This document shows, one piece after another, positions 45,231-54,060 of a stretch of 64,000 nt of DNA. The DNA lies in the NCBI GenBank assembly GCA_017397725.1, contig JAFQIA010000007.1, positions 1 to 64,000 of the forward strand. Direction: 5' to 3'. The position numbers and the translations under genes were made by a program. The DNA is from Clostridia bacterium (GTDB lineage Bacteria > Bacillota > Clostridia > Monoglobales > Monoglobaceae). Under the pieces are notes generated by a model that made no database searches, had not been told where the DNA came from, and worked only from the letters and a program-made list of their open reading frames with translations. Each line of letters opens with the position of its first letter. The stretch's first letter is position 1.

Positions 45231-47282
45231 TTACAAAACTCCTTTATAAAAATGCAAGCGGGTATATTCCTCCGGTACAGAAACCGGAGCCTTCCCGAAA
45301 TATTGTGCCGCAATCTCCCTACATTGTTCGGGCTCCTCAACCGTAAAAAGCAACCGCCCATATGCAATGCCGGTTTTTGTCACATCCGCAAGCTTGTCCG
45401 CCGCAAACAAGGGCACGCTGTTGAGAATCACGCTCCGGCATACATCATCATCCTTGATGACCGGAAACACCGTTCCCTTGCGGTCGGTGAGGGTTCCATT
45501 TCCGCTACAAGTACAGGAATCCTGATTTTTCAGTACACAGTTTTCGGTAATCATTAAGGGCAGATGTCCGTAAATCAGCAGTTCTAAGGGAATGCTTTTT
45601 TGGATATCCCGCACCTGTGCCAGATTCAATTCCGCGGACAGGCAAAGGGTATCGATGCCCATTTCCTCCCATTGGCGCACTGCCGACGAGGATGCCACAT
45701 TCAGCCGATGCCCGCCGTGGAGCTTCCAGTTTTTTTGGCTGAGCCAATGGATGTTCTCTGCCCGAAGATGAGTAAATCCCATCTCTGATAACTGCTGAAG
45801 TTGCCCCCAGACTTTCTGTTGCCCATCATCGGTCACAATCACCGGCGGAGCAACCACCACCCGCTCTTTCTCGGCAAGATAGTTTTCCGGCGCCTTGATC
45901 AGCACCGAAAGAGGCAGGTCGATATATCCAAAAGGAAAATCCTTGATGGCATCAAACTGCTCTGCCGTTCTTACCGATGCGGTCAGCTGCATCTCCTGTT
46001 TTTGATTGGGAAACGACTCTTGGGGCAGGGAAACAAAGGGCTTTTTCGCATCTTTTTGTATTGCTTCCTCCAGCTTGGCAATCCCATCCCGCCGCAGTTG
46101 GTTCAACATTTTCACCGGAGCAAAGGGTCTGCCTGCCACCTCCACCTCGATGAGGGAAAACACAAACGCCGTGCCGCCGGTTTTGGAAATCTGTCCTACC
46201 ACTCCATCTTTGGTTGCAGGATTCTTTTCCGCCCGCGGAAGGGGTTCTTCTCCAACGACTTCTATCTGCTCCCCCATTGCTTTGAGGGAAAGTCGGGGGC
46301 GTTCCCCCTCTTTCAGCCAGACCTTGCAAACTACCTTAGTTTGCCGTTCCTCAGCGTGGGGCATCTCCATCTCCCCGCCTTTGGCATAGGGGTTATCCGG
46401 CTTGTCAAAGGCAAACATCTCTTTGCCTTTTTGATTCTTCCAATATCCATCGGTTAACCCGCCCCGATAGAACACCCGATTTAAGCGGGTTTCTTCCTCT
46501 TTGGTGGGCTGCCTGTTTTCGTCTATACATCGGCGATATGCCGCTACCACCTCTGCCACATAGGCAGGGCCTTTCATTCTCCCCTCAATTTTCAGGGAGG
46601 CAATCCCCAGTTCCTCAAGGGTTTTCAGGTGCCGCATCAGGCACATATCCTTCAGGCTGAGGAAAAATTTCTCATTTCCATTTTTGCCTTGGTACGGCTG
46701 TCGGCATGGCTGGGCACATTTGCCCCGATTGCCACTTCTGCCGCCCAGAACACTACTCATCAGGCATTGTCCCGAATAGCTCATACACATGGCTCCGTGG
46801 ACAAACACCTCCAATTCCGCCTGGCAGTTGTGGGCGATATATCCAATCTCTTCTGCCGAAAGCTCACGGGCAAGCACCACCCGCTGGACCCCCAAGCTTT
46901 CCAGCATTTTCACCCCGCTTAGATTATGCACCGTCATCTGGGTGCTTGCATGAATGGGAAGGTCAGGGCAAATCTGCCGAATCCGCCGAAGCACTCCCAT
47001 ATCCTGCACAATCACACCATCTACACCCGCATCGGCGAGCAGGGCAATCAGGGAATCCAGTTCCTCATATTCCCTGTCAAGGGTCATGGTATTGACCGTC
47101 ACATAAGTCTTTACACCCCGCAAACGGCAATAGGAAACCGCCTCCCGAAGTTCCTCCTCCGAGAAGTTGTCCGCAAAACTTCTTGCGCCAAACTGCTTGC
47201 CCGCAAAGTAGACCGCATCTGTGCCATACTTCACCGCAGTTTTTAAGCATTCCATATTCCCCGCAGGTGCCAGTAGTTCCAT
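45231..47282 (-). CDS. U32 family peptidase / RNA hydroxylase (RlhA-like)
   Basis: The 683-residue protein starts ELLAPAGNMECLKTAVKYG, has the U32 signature EVFVHGAMCMSYSGQC and the cysteine set MCMSYSGQCLMSS...GKCAQPCRQPY, and ends in a long DUF3656-like region. Long U32 proteins of this type include E. coli RlhA, needed for hydroxylation of 23S rRNA, while shorter ones (TrhP) act with TrmR on tRNA U34. A TrmR homologue occurs at 59607, but elsewhere in the window. Length favours the RlhA type. Actual peptidase activity is doubtful for the group. Confidence 0.88.
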   Translation of the reverse strand: MELLAPAGNMECLKTAVKYGTDAVYFAGKQFGARSFADNFSEEELREAVSYCRLRGVKTYVTVNTMTLDREYEELDSLIALLADAGVDGVIVQDMGVLRRIRQICPDLPIHASTQMTVHNLSGVKMLESLGVQRVVLARELSAEEIGYIAHNCQAELEVFVHGAMCMSYSGQCLMSSVLGGRSGNRGKCAQPCRQPYQGKNGNEKFFLSLKDMCLMRHLKTLEELGIASLKIEGRMKGPAYVAEVVAAYRRCIDENRQPTKEEETRLNRVFYRGGLTDGYWKNQKGKEMFAFDKPDNPYAKGGEMEMPHAEERQTKVVCKVWLKEGERPRLSLKAMGEQIEVVGEEPLPRAEKNPATKDGVVGQISKTGGTAFVFSLIEVEVAGRPFAPVKMLNQLRRDGIAKLEEAIQKDAKKPFVSLPQESFPNQKQEMQLTASVRTAEQFDAIKDFPFGYIDLPLSVLIKAPENYLAEKERVVVAPPVIVTDDGQQKVWGQLQQLSEMGFTHLRAENIHWLSQKNWKLHGGHRLNVASSSAVRQWEEMGIDTLCLSAELNLAQVRDIQKSIPLELLIYGHLPLMITENCVLKNQDSCTCSGNGTLTDRKGTVFPVIKDDDVCRSVILNSVPLFAADKLADVTKTGIAYGRLLFTVEEPEQCREIAAQYFGKAPVSVPEEYTRLHFYKGVL

Positions 47283-47296
47283 TCTATTCCTCCGTC

Positions 47297-47680
47297 TTAT
47301 CGGGGTCTGCGCAATGCAGACAGCTCGGTTTCCCGCTTGGCAAGCTCAATCTGCAGTTTGTGGATATCATCCTTCAGCTTGTCCACTTCCTGCTTTGCCA
47401 GAGCAAGTTCCTCGTTCTTTGCATGGGATTCCTCGGTGTAGTGGGTAAGTTCTGCCCGCAGATTGTCCAGAATTTCTTCATTCTTGAGCAAATCATCTGC
47501 AATGTTGATAGACGCCAGAACCGCTGTCATCGCCGTACTCAAATGCTTGTTTCCCTCTTGGATCTGCGCCATGCGTTTGTTGACCAGAAGCGCAACCCTC
47601 TGCACATATTCTTCCGGCTCATTGGTGACCAGAACATATTCTGCATTGTTGATTTTTACTTCTACTCTTTTGTTCTCCAT
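47297..47680 (-). CDS. zapA: Cell division protein ZapA
   Basis: The 127-residue protein has an N-terminal globular part (MENKRVEVKINNAEYVL, EEYVQRVALLVNKRM) and a coiled coil from about 70 to 120. ZapA crosslinks FtsZ filaments at midcell. The ATG at 47680 lies eight bases from AAAGGA; the ATG three codons earlier directly abuts that site. It stands just before the U32 gene, as in many Firmicutes. Confidence 0.88.
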   Translation of the reverse strand: MENKRVEVKINNAEYVLVTNEPEEYVQRVALLVNKRMAQIQEGNKHLSTAMTAVLASINIADDLLKNEEILDNLRAELTHYTEESHAKNEELALAKQEVDKLKDDIHKLQIELAKRETELSALRRPR

Positions 47681-47685
47681 GACTT

Positions 47686-48219
47686 TCATCCTTTCAAACT
47701 GACCGCTTTCAAAATCCCTGCCACGGTCTTGGCATCATTGATTTCATTCTTCATAATTTTGGAAAGTACTTCATTAAGGGGCATCCTTACAATATCCAGA
47801 TATTCATCAGGATCAGGATGGGTTTCCCCTTGGGTGAGCCCCGTTGCCAGATACATATGGGTCTTTTCATCGGTAAAGCCAGGGGATGGATAGATGAATC
47901 CCAGATAGACAAACTCCTCTGCCTTAAGTCCGGTTTCTTCTTCCAGTTCCCTCATTCCGCAGAGGCGGTGATCCTCCCCCGCATCCAGCTTTCCTGCCGG
48001 AATCTCATAGATGGCATCCTCAATGGGTTTGCGAAACTGCTTGACCAGCACCACACGATCTTCCTCATCGATTGCCACCACGCCAACCCCGCCAGGATGG
48101 AATACCAGTTCCCGCTCTGCCAAAGAACCGTCAGGCATTTCTACCTCATCCACCTTGAGGGTGACGATTCTTCCTTTAAAAATCTCTTTGGAAGTAACGG
48201 ATTTTTCTTCAAATATCAT
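47686..48219 (-). CDS. Nudix hydrolase (ADP-ribose pyrophosphatase type)
   Basis: The 177-residue enzyme has the Nudix box GKLDAGEDHRLCGMRELEEE followed by TGL, and the preceding VVLVKQFRKPIEDAIYEIPA typical of ADP-ribose pyrophosphatases (NudF). It should hydrolyse ADP-ribose to AMP and ribose-5-phosphate. It is the first gene of the zapA-mre operon; GAGG lies about eight bases before the ATG. The zapA start is five bases past its stop. Confidence 0.93.
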   Translation of the reverse strand: MIFEEKSVTSKEIFKGRIVTLKVDEVEMPDGSLAERELVFHPGGVGVVAIDEEDRVVLVKQFRKPIEDAIYEIPAGKLDAGEDHRLCGMRELEEETGLKAEEFVYLGFIYPSPGFTDEKTHMYLATGLTQGETHPDPDEYLDIVRMPLNEVLSKIMKNEINDAKTVAGILKAVSLKG

Positions 48220-48237
48220 AACATCTACCTCGTTTCT

Positions 48238-48284
48238 GTCAATCTGTGAAGGGGTCTTTCAAAAAGGCATCTTCACAGGTTGAC
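48238..48284. repeat. Imperfect palindrome before the Nudix gene
   Basis: GTCAATCTGTGAAG (48238-48251) pairs with CTTCACAGGTTGAC (48271-48284) with one G-T wobble and a 19-base loop. It overlaps the edge of the gdhA terminator and may be part of the Nudix leader or an operator. Confidence 0.5.
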
Positions 48285-48324
48285 AGGCACAAGTCCGCAA
48301 AAGCGGACCTGTGCCCTGTTTGTC
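48282..48324 (-). terminator. gdhA terminator
   Basis: GGCACA-A-GTCCGC, AAAA loop, GCGGAC-C-TGTGCC, extended by GACA/TGTC, six bases past the gdhA stop codon. The T tail is short. Confidence 0.7.
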
Positions 48325-48329
48325 ATTTC

Positions 48330-49685
48330 TTATACAATTCCCTGAGCCATCATTGCGTTTGCCACTTTCTTAAAGCCTGCAATGTTACCGCCGGCTACCA
48401 AATCATAGCCAAGACCGTATTCTTCCGCAGCCTCCATAGAAACCTTGTGAATGTTCATCATGATGCCCTTGAGCTTTTCGTCCACTTCTTCTGCGGACCA
48501 GCCATATCTCATAGAGTTCTGTGCCATTTCCAGAGCGGAAACTGCAACACCGCCGGCATTGACTGCCTTGGACGGACCAACGATCAGACCCTTAGAGCGC
48601 AATTCTACCATTGCCTCGTTGGTGGTGGGCATATTGGCAACCTCGATGTAGTACTTGGTGCCATTGGCAAGAATCTGTGCTGCTTCCTTCATGCCGATTT
48701 CGTTCTGGGTTGCACAAGGCATACAGATGTCTACCTTAACACCCCAAGGCTTCTCGCCTGCGTGGAATTCGCAACCAAACTTTTCTGCATAGTCCTGTGC
48801 ACGGTCACGACCGGAGGAACGCATTTCCAGAAGATAATCCCACTTTTCCTGAGTGCCAACGCCATCGGGATCATATACATAACCATCCGGACCGGAGATG
48901 GTGACAACCTTACCGCCCAGCTCGGTTACCTTTTGGCAAACGCCCCAAGCAACATTGCCGAAACCAGAAACTGCAACGGTCTTACCTACAAAGGTATCAC
49001 CCTCGTGCTTGAGCACTTCGTTTGCATAATAAGTAGCACCGAAACCGGTTGCCTCGGGACGAATCAAAGAACCGCCGTATTCCAGACCCTTACCGGTCAG
49101 AACGCCGTTCTCCCAGCAACCCTTGATTCTCTTATACTGGCCGTAGAGGAAACCAATCTCTCTGCCGCCAACACCGATATCTCCTGCAGGAACGTCCACA
49201 TCAGGGCCGATATGTCTGTAAAGCTCGGTCATAAACGCCTGACAGAACCGCATAATTTCGCCATCGCTCTTGCCTCTGGGGTCAAAGTCAGAACCACCCT
49301 TACCGCCGCCGATAGGAAGACCGGTCAAGCTGTTTTTGAAGGTCTGCTCAAAGCCCAAAAACTTGATGATGCCGGAATATACAGACGGATGGAAACGCAG
49401 ACCGCCCTTATACGGACCGATTGCGCTGTTGAACTGTACACGGAAGCCTCTGTTTACCTGAGTCTTGCCCTGGTCATCCACCCAAGAGATACGGAAGGTA
49501 ATCATTCTTTCCGGCTCTACCAGTCTTTCAATCAAGCCGTTTGCCTCATACTCCGGATGCATTGCAACCACCGGTTCGATGGATTCAAATACTTCCTCTA
49601 CGGTCTGCAGAAACTCAGGCTCGTTTTTATCTCTCGCCTGAACCTGTTCAAACACTCTCTTTAAGTACTCATTTTTTAATGCCAT
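48330..49685 (-). CDS. gdhA: NADP-type glutamate dehydrogenase
   Basis: The 451-residue enzyme reductively aminates 2-oxoglutarate to glutamate. Substrate lysines lie in GPYKGGLRFHP and PIGGGKGGSDFDPRGKSD; the dinucleotide fold shows VAVSGFGNVAWG, and NAGGVAVSALEMAQNS is present. Length and motifs fit the hexameric NADPH class. It lies 26 bases after nfnB and shares its transcript, so NADPH made by NfnAB can feed ammonium assimilation. Confidence 0.97.
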   Translation of the reverse strand: MALKNEYLKRVFEQVQARDKNEPEFLQTVEEVFESIEPVVAMHPEYEANGLIERLVEPERMITFRISWVDDQGKTQVNRGFRVQFNSAIGPYKGGLRFHPSVYSGIIKFLGFEQTFKNSLTGLPIGGGKGGSDFDPRGKSDGEIMRFCQAFMTELYRHIGPDVDVPAGDIGVGGREIGFLYGQYKRIKGCWENGVLTGKGLEYGGSLIRPEATGFGATYYANEVLKHEGDTFVGKTVAVSGFGNVAWGVCQKVTELGGKVVTISGPDGYVYDPDGVGTQEKWDYLLEMRSSGRDRAQDYAEKFGCEFHAGEKPWGVKVDICMPCATQNEIGMKEAAQILANGTKYYIEVANMPTTNEAMVELRSKGLIVGPSKAVNAGGVAVSALEMAQNSMRYGWSAEEVDEKLKGIMMNIHKVSMEAAEEYGLGYDLVAGGNIAGFKKVANAMMAQGIV

Positions 49686-49711
49686 TTTTCATTTCTCCTT
49701 TTATATAAATT

Positions 49712-51121
49712 TTATTCTTTTTCTGTTTTTTCATCCGCAAGGTATTCATCCATCGCCTGCGCGGCAGTTTTGCCAGCGCCCATAGCAAGAATCACCGTTG
49801 CGGCGCCGGTGACGGCATCGCCGCCGGCATAGACACCTTGTTTGGAGGTTTCTCCCGTTTCCTCTTTGACCACAATACAGCCACGGCTGTTGGTTTCCAG
49901 ATCAGGGGTGGTACTGCGAATCAGGGGGTTGGGGGACTGACCGATGGCAACAATCACCGTGTCCACATCCATACAGAACTCACTGCCCTCAATCTTGGTC
50001 ACACTCTTACGGCCTGAGCTATCCGGCGTACCCAACTCCATCCGGATACATTCCATCTGCTCAATCCAGCCATCGTCAGTGCCCAGAATCCGGATCGGAT
50101 TGCAAAGGAGCTCAAAAATAACTCCTTCATCCTTGGCGTGCTGGATTTCCTCACTGCGGGCGGGCATTTCATCCGCACCCCGACGATAGACAATGGATAC
50201 CTGTTCGGCACCCAATCTCTTGGCACATCTTGCCGCATCCATGGCGACATTACCGCCGCCAATGACAGCCACCTTTTTGCCGATGCGGATTGGGGTATCA
50301 TATTCGGGGAACCGATACGCCTTCATCAAATTGATACGGGTCAAAAACTCATTGGCAGAATACACACCATTGAGGTTTTCTCCCTCGATACCCATAAAGC
50401 TGGGCAATCCCGCTCCGGTACCGATGAACACCGCATCAAAGCCCTCGTCCGTGAGAAGTTCTTCCACCGAAAGCACCTTACCGATGACCATATCGGTCAT
50501 AATGGTAACCCCGATTTCTTTCAATTTGTCAATCTCTGCCTTGACAATCTCCTTGGGCAGACGGAATTCAGGGATTCCGTAAACCAAAACCCCGCCGGGG
50601 GTGTGAAAGGCTTCAAATACCGTAACGGCATATCCTTTTTTGGCAAGGTCTCCCGCACAGGTAAGCCCTGCGGGCCCTGCGCCCACCACCGCAACCTTTT
50701 TGCCGTTGGGCTCAGGGAGAGGAGTTTCCTTTCTGCCGTGTTTGCGATACCAGTCCGCCACAAACCGTTCCAGTCTGCCGATTGCCACCGGCTCACCCTT
50801 GTTGTGACGCACACACCGTGCCTCACATTGGCTCTCTTGGGGGCAAACTCTGCCGCACACTGCAGGCAAAGAACTGGTTTCCTGAATCTTGTGATAAGCT
50901 TCTTCAAACTTCCGCTCTGCCACCAGTCCGATAAATTCGGGAATCTTAACCTTGACAGGACAGCCCTCAATACACAACGGCTTTTTACAACGGAAGCAAC
51001 GCTGTGCCTCCTCCACCGCCATTTCCGCGGTGTAGCCTATGGCTACCTCGTCAAAGTTCTTGTTTCTCACATTCGGCTCCTGTTCAGGCATTTCCACTTT
51101 TTTCTGCGATAAGTTAAGCAT
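49712..51121 (-). CDS. nfnB: NfnB / glutamate synthase small-subunit-like flavoprotein
   Basis: The 469-residue protein has N-terminal cysteine clusters for 4Fe-4S centres (CFRCKKPLCIEGCPV and CGRVCPQESQCEARC), an FAD site GAGPAGLTCAGDLA near residue 150 and an NADPH site GGGNVAMDAARCAKRLG near 290. This is the large subunit of the electron-bifurcating NADH-dependent ferredoxin:NADP+ oxidoreductase when paired with NfnA; alone the family also acts as GltD. The eight-base overlap with nfnA supports Nfn. No gltB is nearby. Confidence 0.92.
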   Translation of the reverse strand: MLNLSQKKVEMPEQEPNVRNKNFDEVAIGYTAEMAVEEAQRCFRCKKPLCIEGCPVKVKIPEFIGLVAERKFEEAYHKIQETSSLPAVCGRVCPQESQCEARCVRHNKGEPVAIGRLERFVADWYRKHGRKETPLPEPNGKKVAVVGAGPAGLTCAGDLAKKGYAVTVFEAFHTPGGVLVYGIPEFRLPKEIVKAEIDKLKEIGVTIMTDMVIGKVLSVEELLTDEGFDAVFIGTGAGLPSFMGIEGENLNGVYSANEFLTRINLMKAYRFPEYDTPIRIGKKVAVIGGGNVAMDAARCAKRLGAEQVSIVYRRGADEMPARSEEIQHAKDEGVIFELLCNPIRILGTDDGWIEQMECIRMELGTPDSSGRKSVTKIEGSEFCMDVDTVIVAIGQSPNPLIRSTTPDLETNSRGCIVVKEETGETSKQGVYAGGDAVTGAATVILAMGAGKTAAQAMDEYLADEKTEKE

Positions 51122-51956
51122 GGTTCATACCCTCCAGTCTGCACAAATGCTCGGTTGCCTGACGTTCTTCCTTGGCAAATACCTTGCTCCGGCGAATCGC
51201 CTCGTCAAAGTCCACCAGATGTCCGTCAAAGTCCGGCCCGTCCACACAGGCGAACTTGGTTTCGCCATCCACAGTGACCCGACAGCCTCCGCACATTCCC
51301 GTGCCGTCAATCATAATAGAATTCATACTCACAATGGTTTTGATGCCATAAGGTCGGGTGAGCTCGCTCACCGCCCGCATCATCACCAGAGGTCCAATGG
51401 CAATTACCGCATCGTAATGCTTGCCTGCTTTGAGCAGCTCCTCCAGCTTTTGGGTGACAAACCCCTGCTGACCATTCGAACCGTCATCGGTCATAATATA
51501 GAGATTGCTACAGGATTCTCTGCAGGCATCCTTCAAGATAATCATATCCTGATTCCGAAATCCGTTAATCATATCCACCTTGGCACCCATCTGGTGCAGC
51601 TTTTTCGCTTGGGGATAAGCAATCGCCGTACCCAAGCCGCCGCCAATCACCGCAACGGACTTGAATTCCTCCAGCTCTGACGCCTTGCCCAAAGGCCCTA
51701 CAAAGTCTAAGAGCGCATCCCCCGCCCCCAGCTGATTCAGCCGACGGGTGGTCTGCCCTACAATTTGAAAAATCACCGTTACCGTCCCTCTGTCACGGTC
51801 AAAATCCGCAATGGTAAAAGGAACCCGCTCGCCCTGCTCATCAATCCGCAAAATGATGAACTGCCCCGGTTCTGCTTTTCTTGCCACATAGGGCGCTTTG
51901 ACCTCAATCAACGAAACGGTATCGTTTAGTATTTCTTTTCTAATAATCGGGAACAA
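51114..51956 (-). CDS. nfnA: NfnA, ferredoxin:NADP oxidoreductase subunit alpha
   Basis: The 280-residue protein resembles dihydroorotate dehydrogenase PyrK: FAD-binding VPFTIADFDRDRG, NAD-binding VIGGGLGTAIAYP and a 2Fe-2S site at the end (DGTGMCGGCRVTV, KFACVDGPDF). Together with NfnB it couples NADH and reduced ferredoxin to NADP+ reduction. The start is TTG, supported by GGAGGTG seven bases upstream. It is the first gene of nfnA-nfnB-gdhA. Confidence 0.93.
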   Translation of the reverse strand: MFPIIRKEILNDTVSLIEVKAPYVARKAEPGQFIILRIDEQGERVPFTIADFDRDRGTVTVIFQIVGQTTRRLNQLGAGDALLDFVGPLGKASELEEFKSVAVIGGGLGTAIAYPQAKKLHQMGAKVDMINGFRNQDMIILKDACRESCSNLYIMTDDGSNGQQGFVTQKLEELLKAGKHYDAVIAIGPLVMMRAVSELTRPYGIKTIVSMNSIMIDGTGMCGGCRVTVDGETKFACVDGPDFDGHLVDFDEAIRRSKVFAKEERQATEHLCRLEGMNHA

Positions 51957-52017
51957 GAAACAACACCTCCGTCACAAAATAAAAAAGATTCTACTCTCCC
52001 ACTCTCATAATCAATCT

Positions 52018-52046
52018 ATTATAGCACAGTTTCGCCACTGTTTCAA
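52018..52046 (-). promoter_or_regulatory. Sigma-A promoter of nfnAB-gdhA
   Basis: On the minus strand TTGAAA (52041-52046) and perfect TATAAT (52018-52023), 17 bases apart, about 60 bases before nfnA. Confidence 0.8.
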
Positions 52047-52079
52047 TGATTTTTTGCAAAAAACTTTGCCTTTTATGGC

Positions 52080-52109
52080 AAAAAAATCCCCCGACTTTAC
52101 GTCGAGGGA
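52080..52109 (-). terminator. Terminator of the copper-amine-oxidase-N gene
   Basis: TCCC-C-CGAC, TTTAC loop, GTCG-A-GGGA, followed on the minus strand by seven T. Confidence 0.75.
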
Positions 52110-52122
52110 AGATTGCGTTTCT

Positions 52123-53019
52123 TTAATTCAAAATATCACTTTCGGTATCGGGGCTGATTTCATTGGCAAAGGCATCAAAGGACATACCCAGATTGTTCAT
52201 ATAGGTATCGTAATAACCCAAGGAACGAATGCCGGTGGTGGTCTTGTTGATAACCAGATGTTGCACCCCGTCAATCAAGGTGGTGATACCGGTAAACCGA
52301 ACCACCTCACCTGCGGGATTGTCATTGCCAAACTGCTCCTTCCAGTATGCCGAGATATACTCTCCATAGGAAGTGTCCTCCGAAATAGAGGTCTTGGTGG
52401 GAGTGCAGAAGTATACCTTGTCATAAGAGCCGATGCCATTTTTCTGCAAAGAGCGCAGATAGAAGCTGCCGTTGGATGCATCCTTGGCAATCACGCCGGT
52501 CAGGGCGCAAAGGGTTCCCTCTGCCTGATAAGGAATCTCGCTGACCACAACCTGATTTTCGGTGCGGGGTTTGGGAATAATCACCGCAGTGCGGTTGGGG
52601 TTATCCCATTGCACATCCGCAGAAAACGCCTCCGAAATGGCACGCACCGGAACATAGGTGCGGTCATTCTGGATGGTTGCAGGAACATCCATCTCGATAT
52701 TTTCTTTGGGCTCTGCTTTTCCGTTTTTGATGGTATATTGTCCCATAATGCTGTTACCAATCTGCAGAGAAAGCAGGGTATCATACAGGACGATCTGGAT
52801 GCGTTTGTCATCGTTGAACCAGTAAATGGTTGCATCTAATGCCTCGGAAACCGCACGGAGAGGAAGCATCAATCGTTCATTGATAATCAGCGGACCGTTC
52901 CCCTCTTGGAACTGCAACGCCTCACCGACTACAACCTTTTCATTTGCGGCAAATGCCGCACCGGGTACCAAAGCACCCACCAGCAAAACTGCTGCCAAAA
53001 TTCCGGCTAACTTTTTCAT
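52123..53019 (-). CDS. Secreted protein with copper amine oxidase N-terminal domain
   Basis: The 298-residue product has a signal peptide (1-24, ending AAFAAN) and residues 35-150 resembling the copper amine oxidase N-terminal domain (PF07833): LMLPLRAVSEALDATIYWFNDD and TYVPVRAISEAFSADVQWD. In Clostridia this domain is a common surface/stalk module without oxidase activity. The rest (150-298) is not recognised. GGAGG lies five bases before the ATG at 53019. It is monocistronic. Confidence 0.82.
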   Translation of the reverse strand: MKKLAGILAAVLLVGALVPGAAFAANEKVVVGEALQFQEGNGPLIINERLMLPLRAVSEALDATIYWFNDDKRIQIVLYDTLLSLQIGNSIMGQYTIKNGKAEPKENIEMDVPATIQNDRTYVPVRAISEAFSADVQWDNPNRTAVIIPKPRTENQVVVSEIPYQAEGTLCALTGVIAKDASNGSFYLRSLQKNGIGSYDKVYFCTPTKTSISEDTSYGEYISAYWKEQFGNDNPAGEVVRFTGITTLIDGVQHLVINKTTTGIRSLGYYDTYMNNLGMSFDAFANEISPDTESDILN

Positions 53020-53068
53020 AAAATCCTCCATTCCGCCCATAACATTGCTCAAGTTTTTTGTTATTTTC

Positions 53069-53097
53069 ATTATATCGCACCCAAGCAATAAAATCAA
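53069..53097 (-). promoter_or_regulatory. Sigma-A promoter of the copper-amine-oxidase-N gene
   Basis: On the minus strand TTGATT (53092-53097) and perfect TATAAT (53069-53074), 17 bases apart. Confidence 0.75.
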
Positions 53098-53217
53098 TAA
53101 GAAAGTATGAATTTTTTCAAAAACCTTTTTTGTTAAATAAAACCATCATATTTTTTCAGTTTTTTCATAAAAATAGAAAACAGTACTTGGATTCCAAACA
53201 GAAAGGCAGTGTATGTG

Positions 53218-54027
53218 ATGGCATATGTTTTTGATTATGCAGAGCTTGAAAAAAGTCTTGCCTCCTTTCGGCATCTGCATCCTCAGATTCCGGTATTCTC
53301 CATCGGCAAGAGCCGTGAGGGACGGCATCTTTACGGCATCAAGTTGGGGAAGGGCGGCAAACGCGTTTTCTTCAATGGTGCCCACCACGGGATGGAGTGG
53401 CTGACCGCAAAACTGCTGATGCAATTTGCAGAGGAGTTGGCACAGGGCGACCATCAGGCAAATACCCTGCTTCAGGGACGTTCCCTCTATCTGGTTCCTA
53501 TGGTGAATCCCGACGGCGTGGAAATCGCCGCCGGTGGCAAAGAATGGCAGGCAAATGCTTTTGGGGTGGACCTCAATCACAATTATGATGCACTCTGGCA
53601 TCTTTCCAAGCAGAGTGAAAAGGATGCCGGCATTTTTGGGCCCGGTCCCACCCGATTCTCCGGTCCATTCCCCGAATCCGAGCCGGAAACCCGTGCCGTT
53701 GCCGATTTTACACGACAAAACGGATTCGACCTCGCCATTGCCTTTCACAGTCAGGGAGAGGTGATCTATTGGGATTTTTGCGGTTTTGCACCGGACAAAT
53801 CCTACACCATCGCCAAGCAGATGGAAGCAGTCAGTCCCTACCGGATGGATACCGTCAGCGGCATCGCCTCCTTTGGCGGGTACAAGGACTGGTTCATCCG
53901 CACCTTTAAGCGTCCCGCCTTCACCGTAGAAATCGGGCAGGGGAAAAACCCTCTGCCCATAGAGGACCTTGCAACAATATATCCTCGAACACTGCCCTTG
54001 ATGCTGGAGGCAATCCGCCTTGCATAA
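53218..54027 (+). CDS. M14 family zinc carboxypeptidase
   Basis: The 269-residue peptidase has the zinc ligands HHGME (H57 and E60), a substrate-binding NPDGVEIA and DLNHNYD, the third ligand His in AIAFHSQGEV and the catalytic glutamate in FTVEIGQG. It resembles gamma-D-glutamyl-diaminopimelate endopeptidases that cut wall peptides. No signal peptide is seen, so it may recycle murein peptides in the cytoplasm or act in the developing spore. The ATG at 53218 is conventional; a GTG one codon earlier has slightly better spacing to AAAGG. Confidence 0.88.
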   Translation: MAYVFDYAELEKSLASFRHLHPQIPVFSIGKSREGRHLYGIKLGKGGKRVFFNGAHHGMEWLTAKLLMQFAEELAQGDHQANTLLQGRSLYLVPMVNPDGVEIAAGGKEWQANAFGVDLNHNYDALWHLSKQSEKDAGIFGPGPTRFSGPFPESEPETRAVADFTRQNGFDLAIAFHSQGEVIYWDFCGFAPDKSYTIAKQMEAVSPYRMDTVSGIASFGGYKDWFIRTFKRPAFTVEIGQGKNPLPIEDLATIYPRTLPLMLEAIRLA

Positions 54028-54060
54028 GTAAAAAGCACCCACAAGGGTGCTTTTTTACTT
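54027..54060. terminator. Bidirectional terminator between the M14 and PBP genes
   Basis: AGTAAAAAGCACCC-ACAA-GGGTGCTTTTTTACT lies between the two convergent stop codons. Confidence 0.85.

Noticed and set aside
45231-47282. U32 protein as a secreted collagenase
   Set aside because: No signal peptide; the cysteine set and DUF3656-like tail match RNA-modifying U32 proteins instead.
48203-48238. TTGACA-16-TATGAT promoter in front of the Nudix gene
   Set aside because: The start site would fall inside the coding region, after the ATG with the best ribosome site; probably chance.
48246-49664. A 472-codon plus-strand frame opposite gdhA
   Set aside because: Antisense shadow of a conserved gene; no ribosome site.
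49712-51121. Glutamate synthase (GltBD)
   Set aside because: No large subunit nearby, and the overlap with nfnA indicates the Nfn complex.
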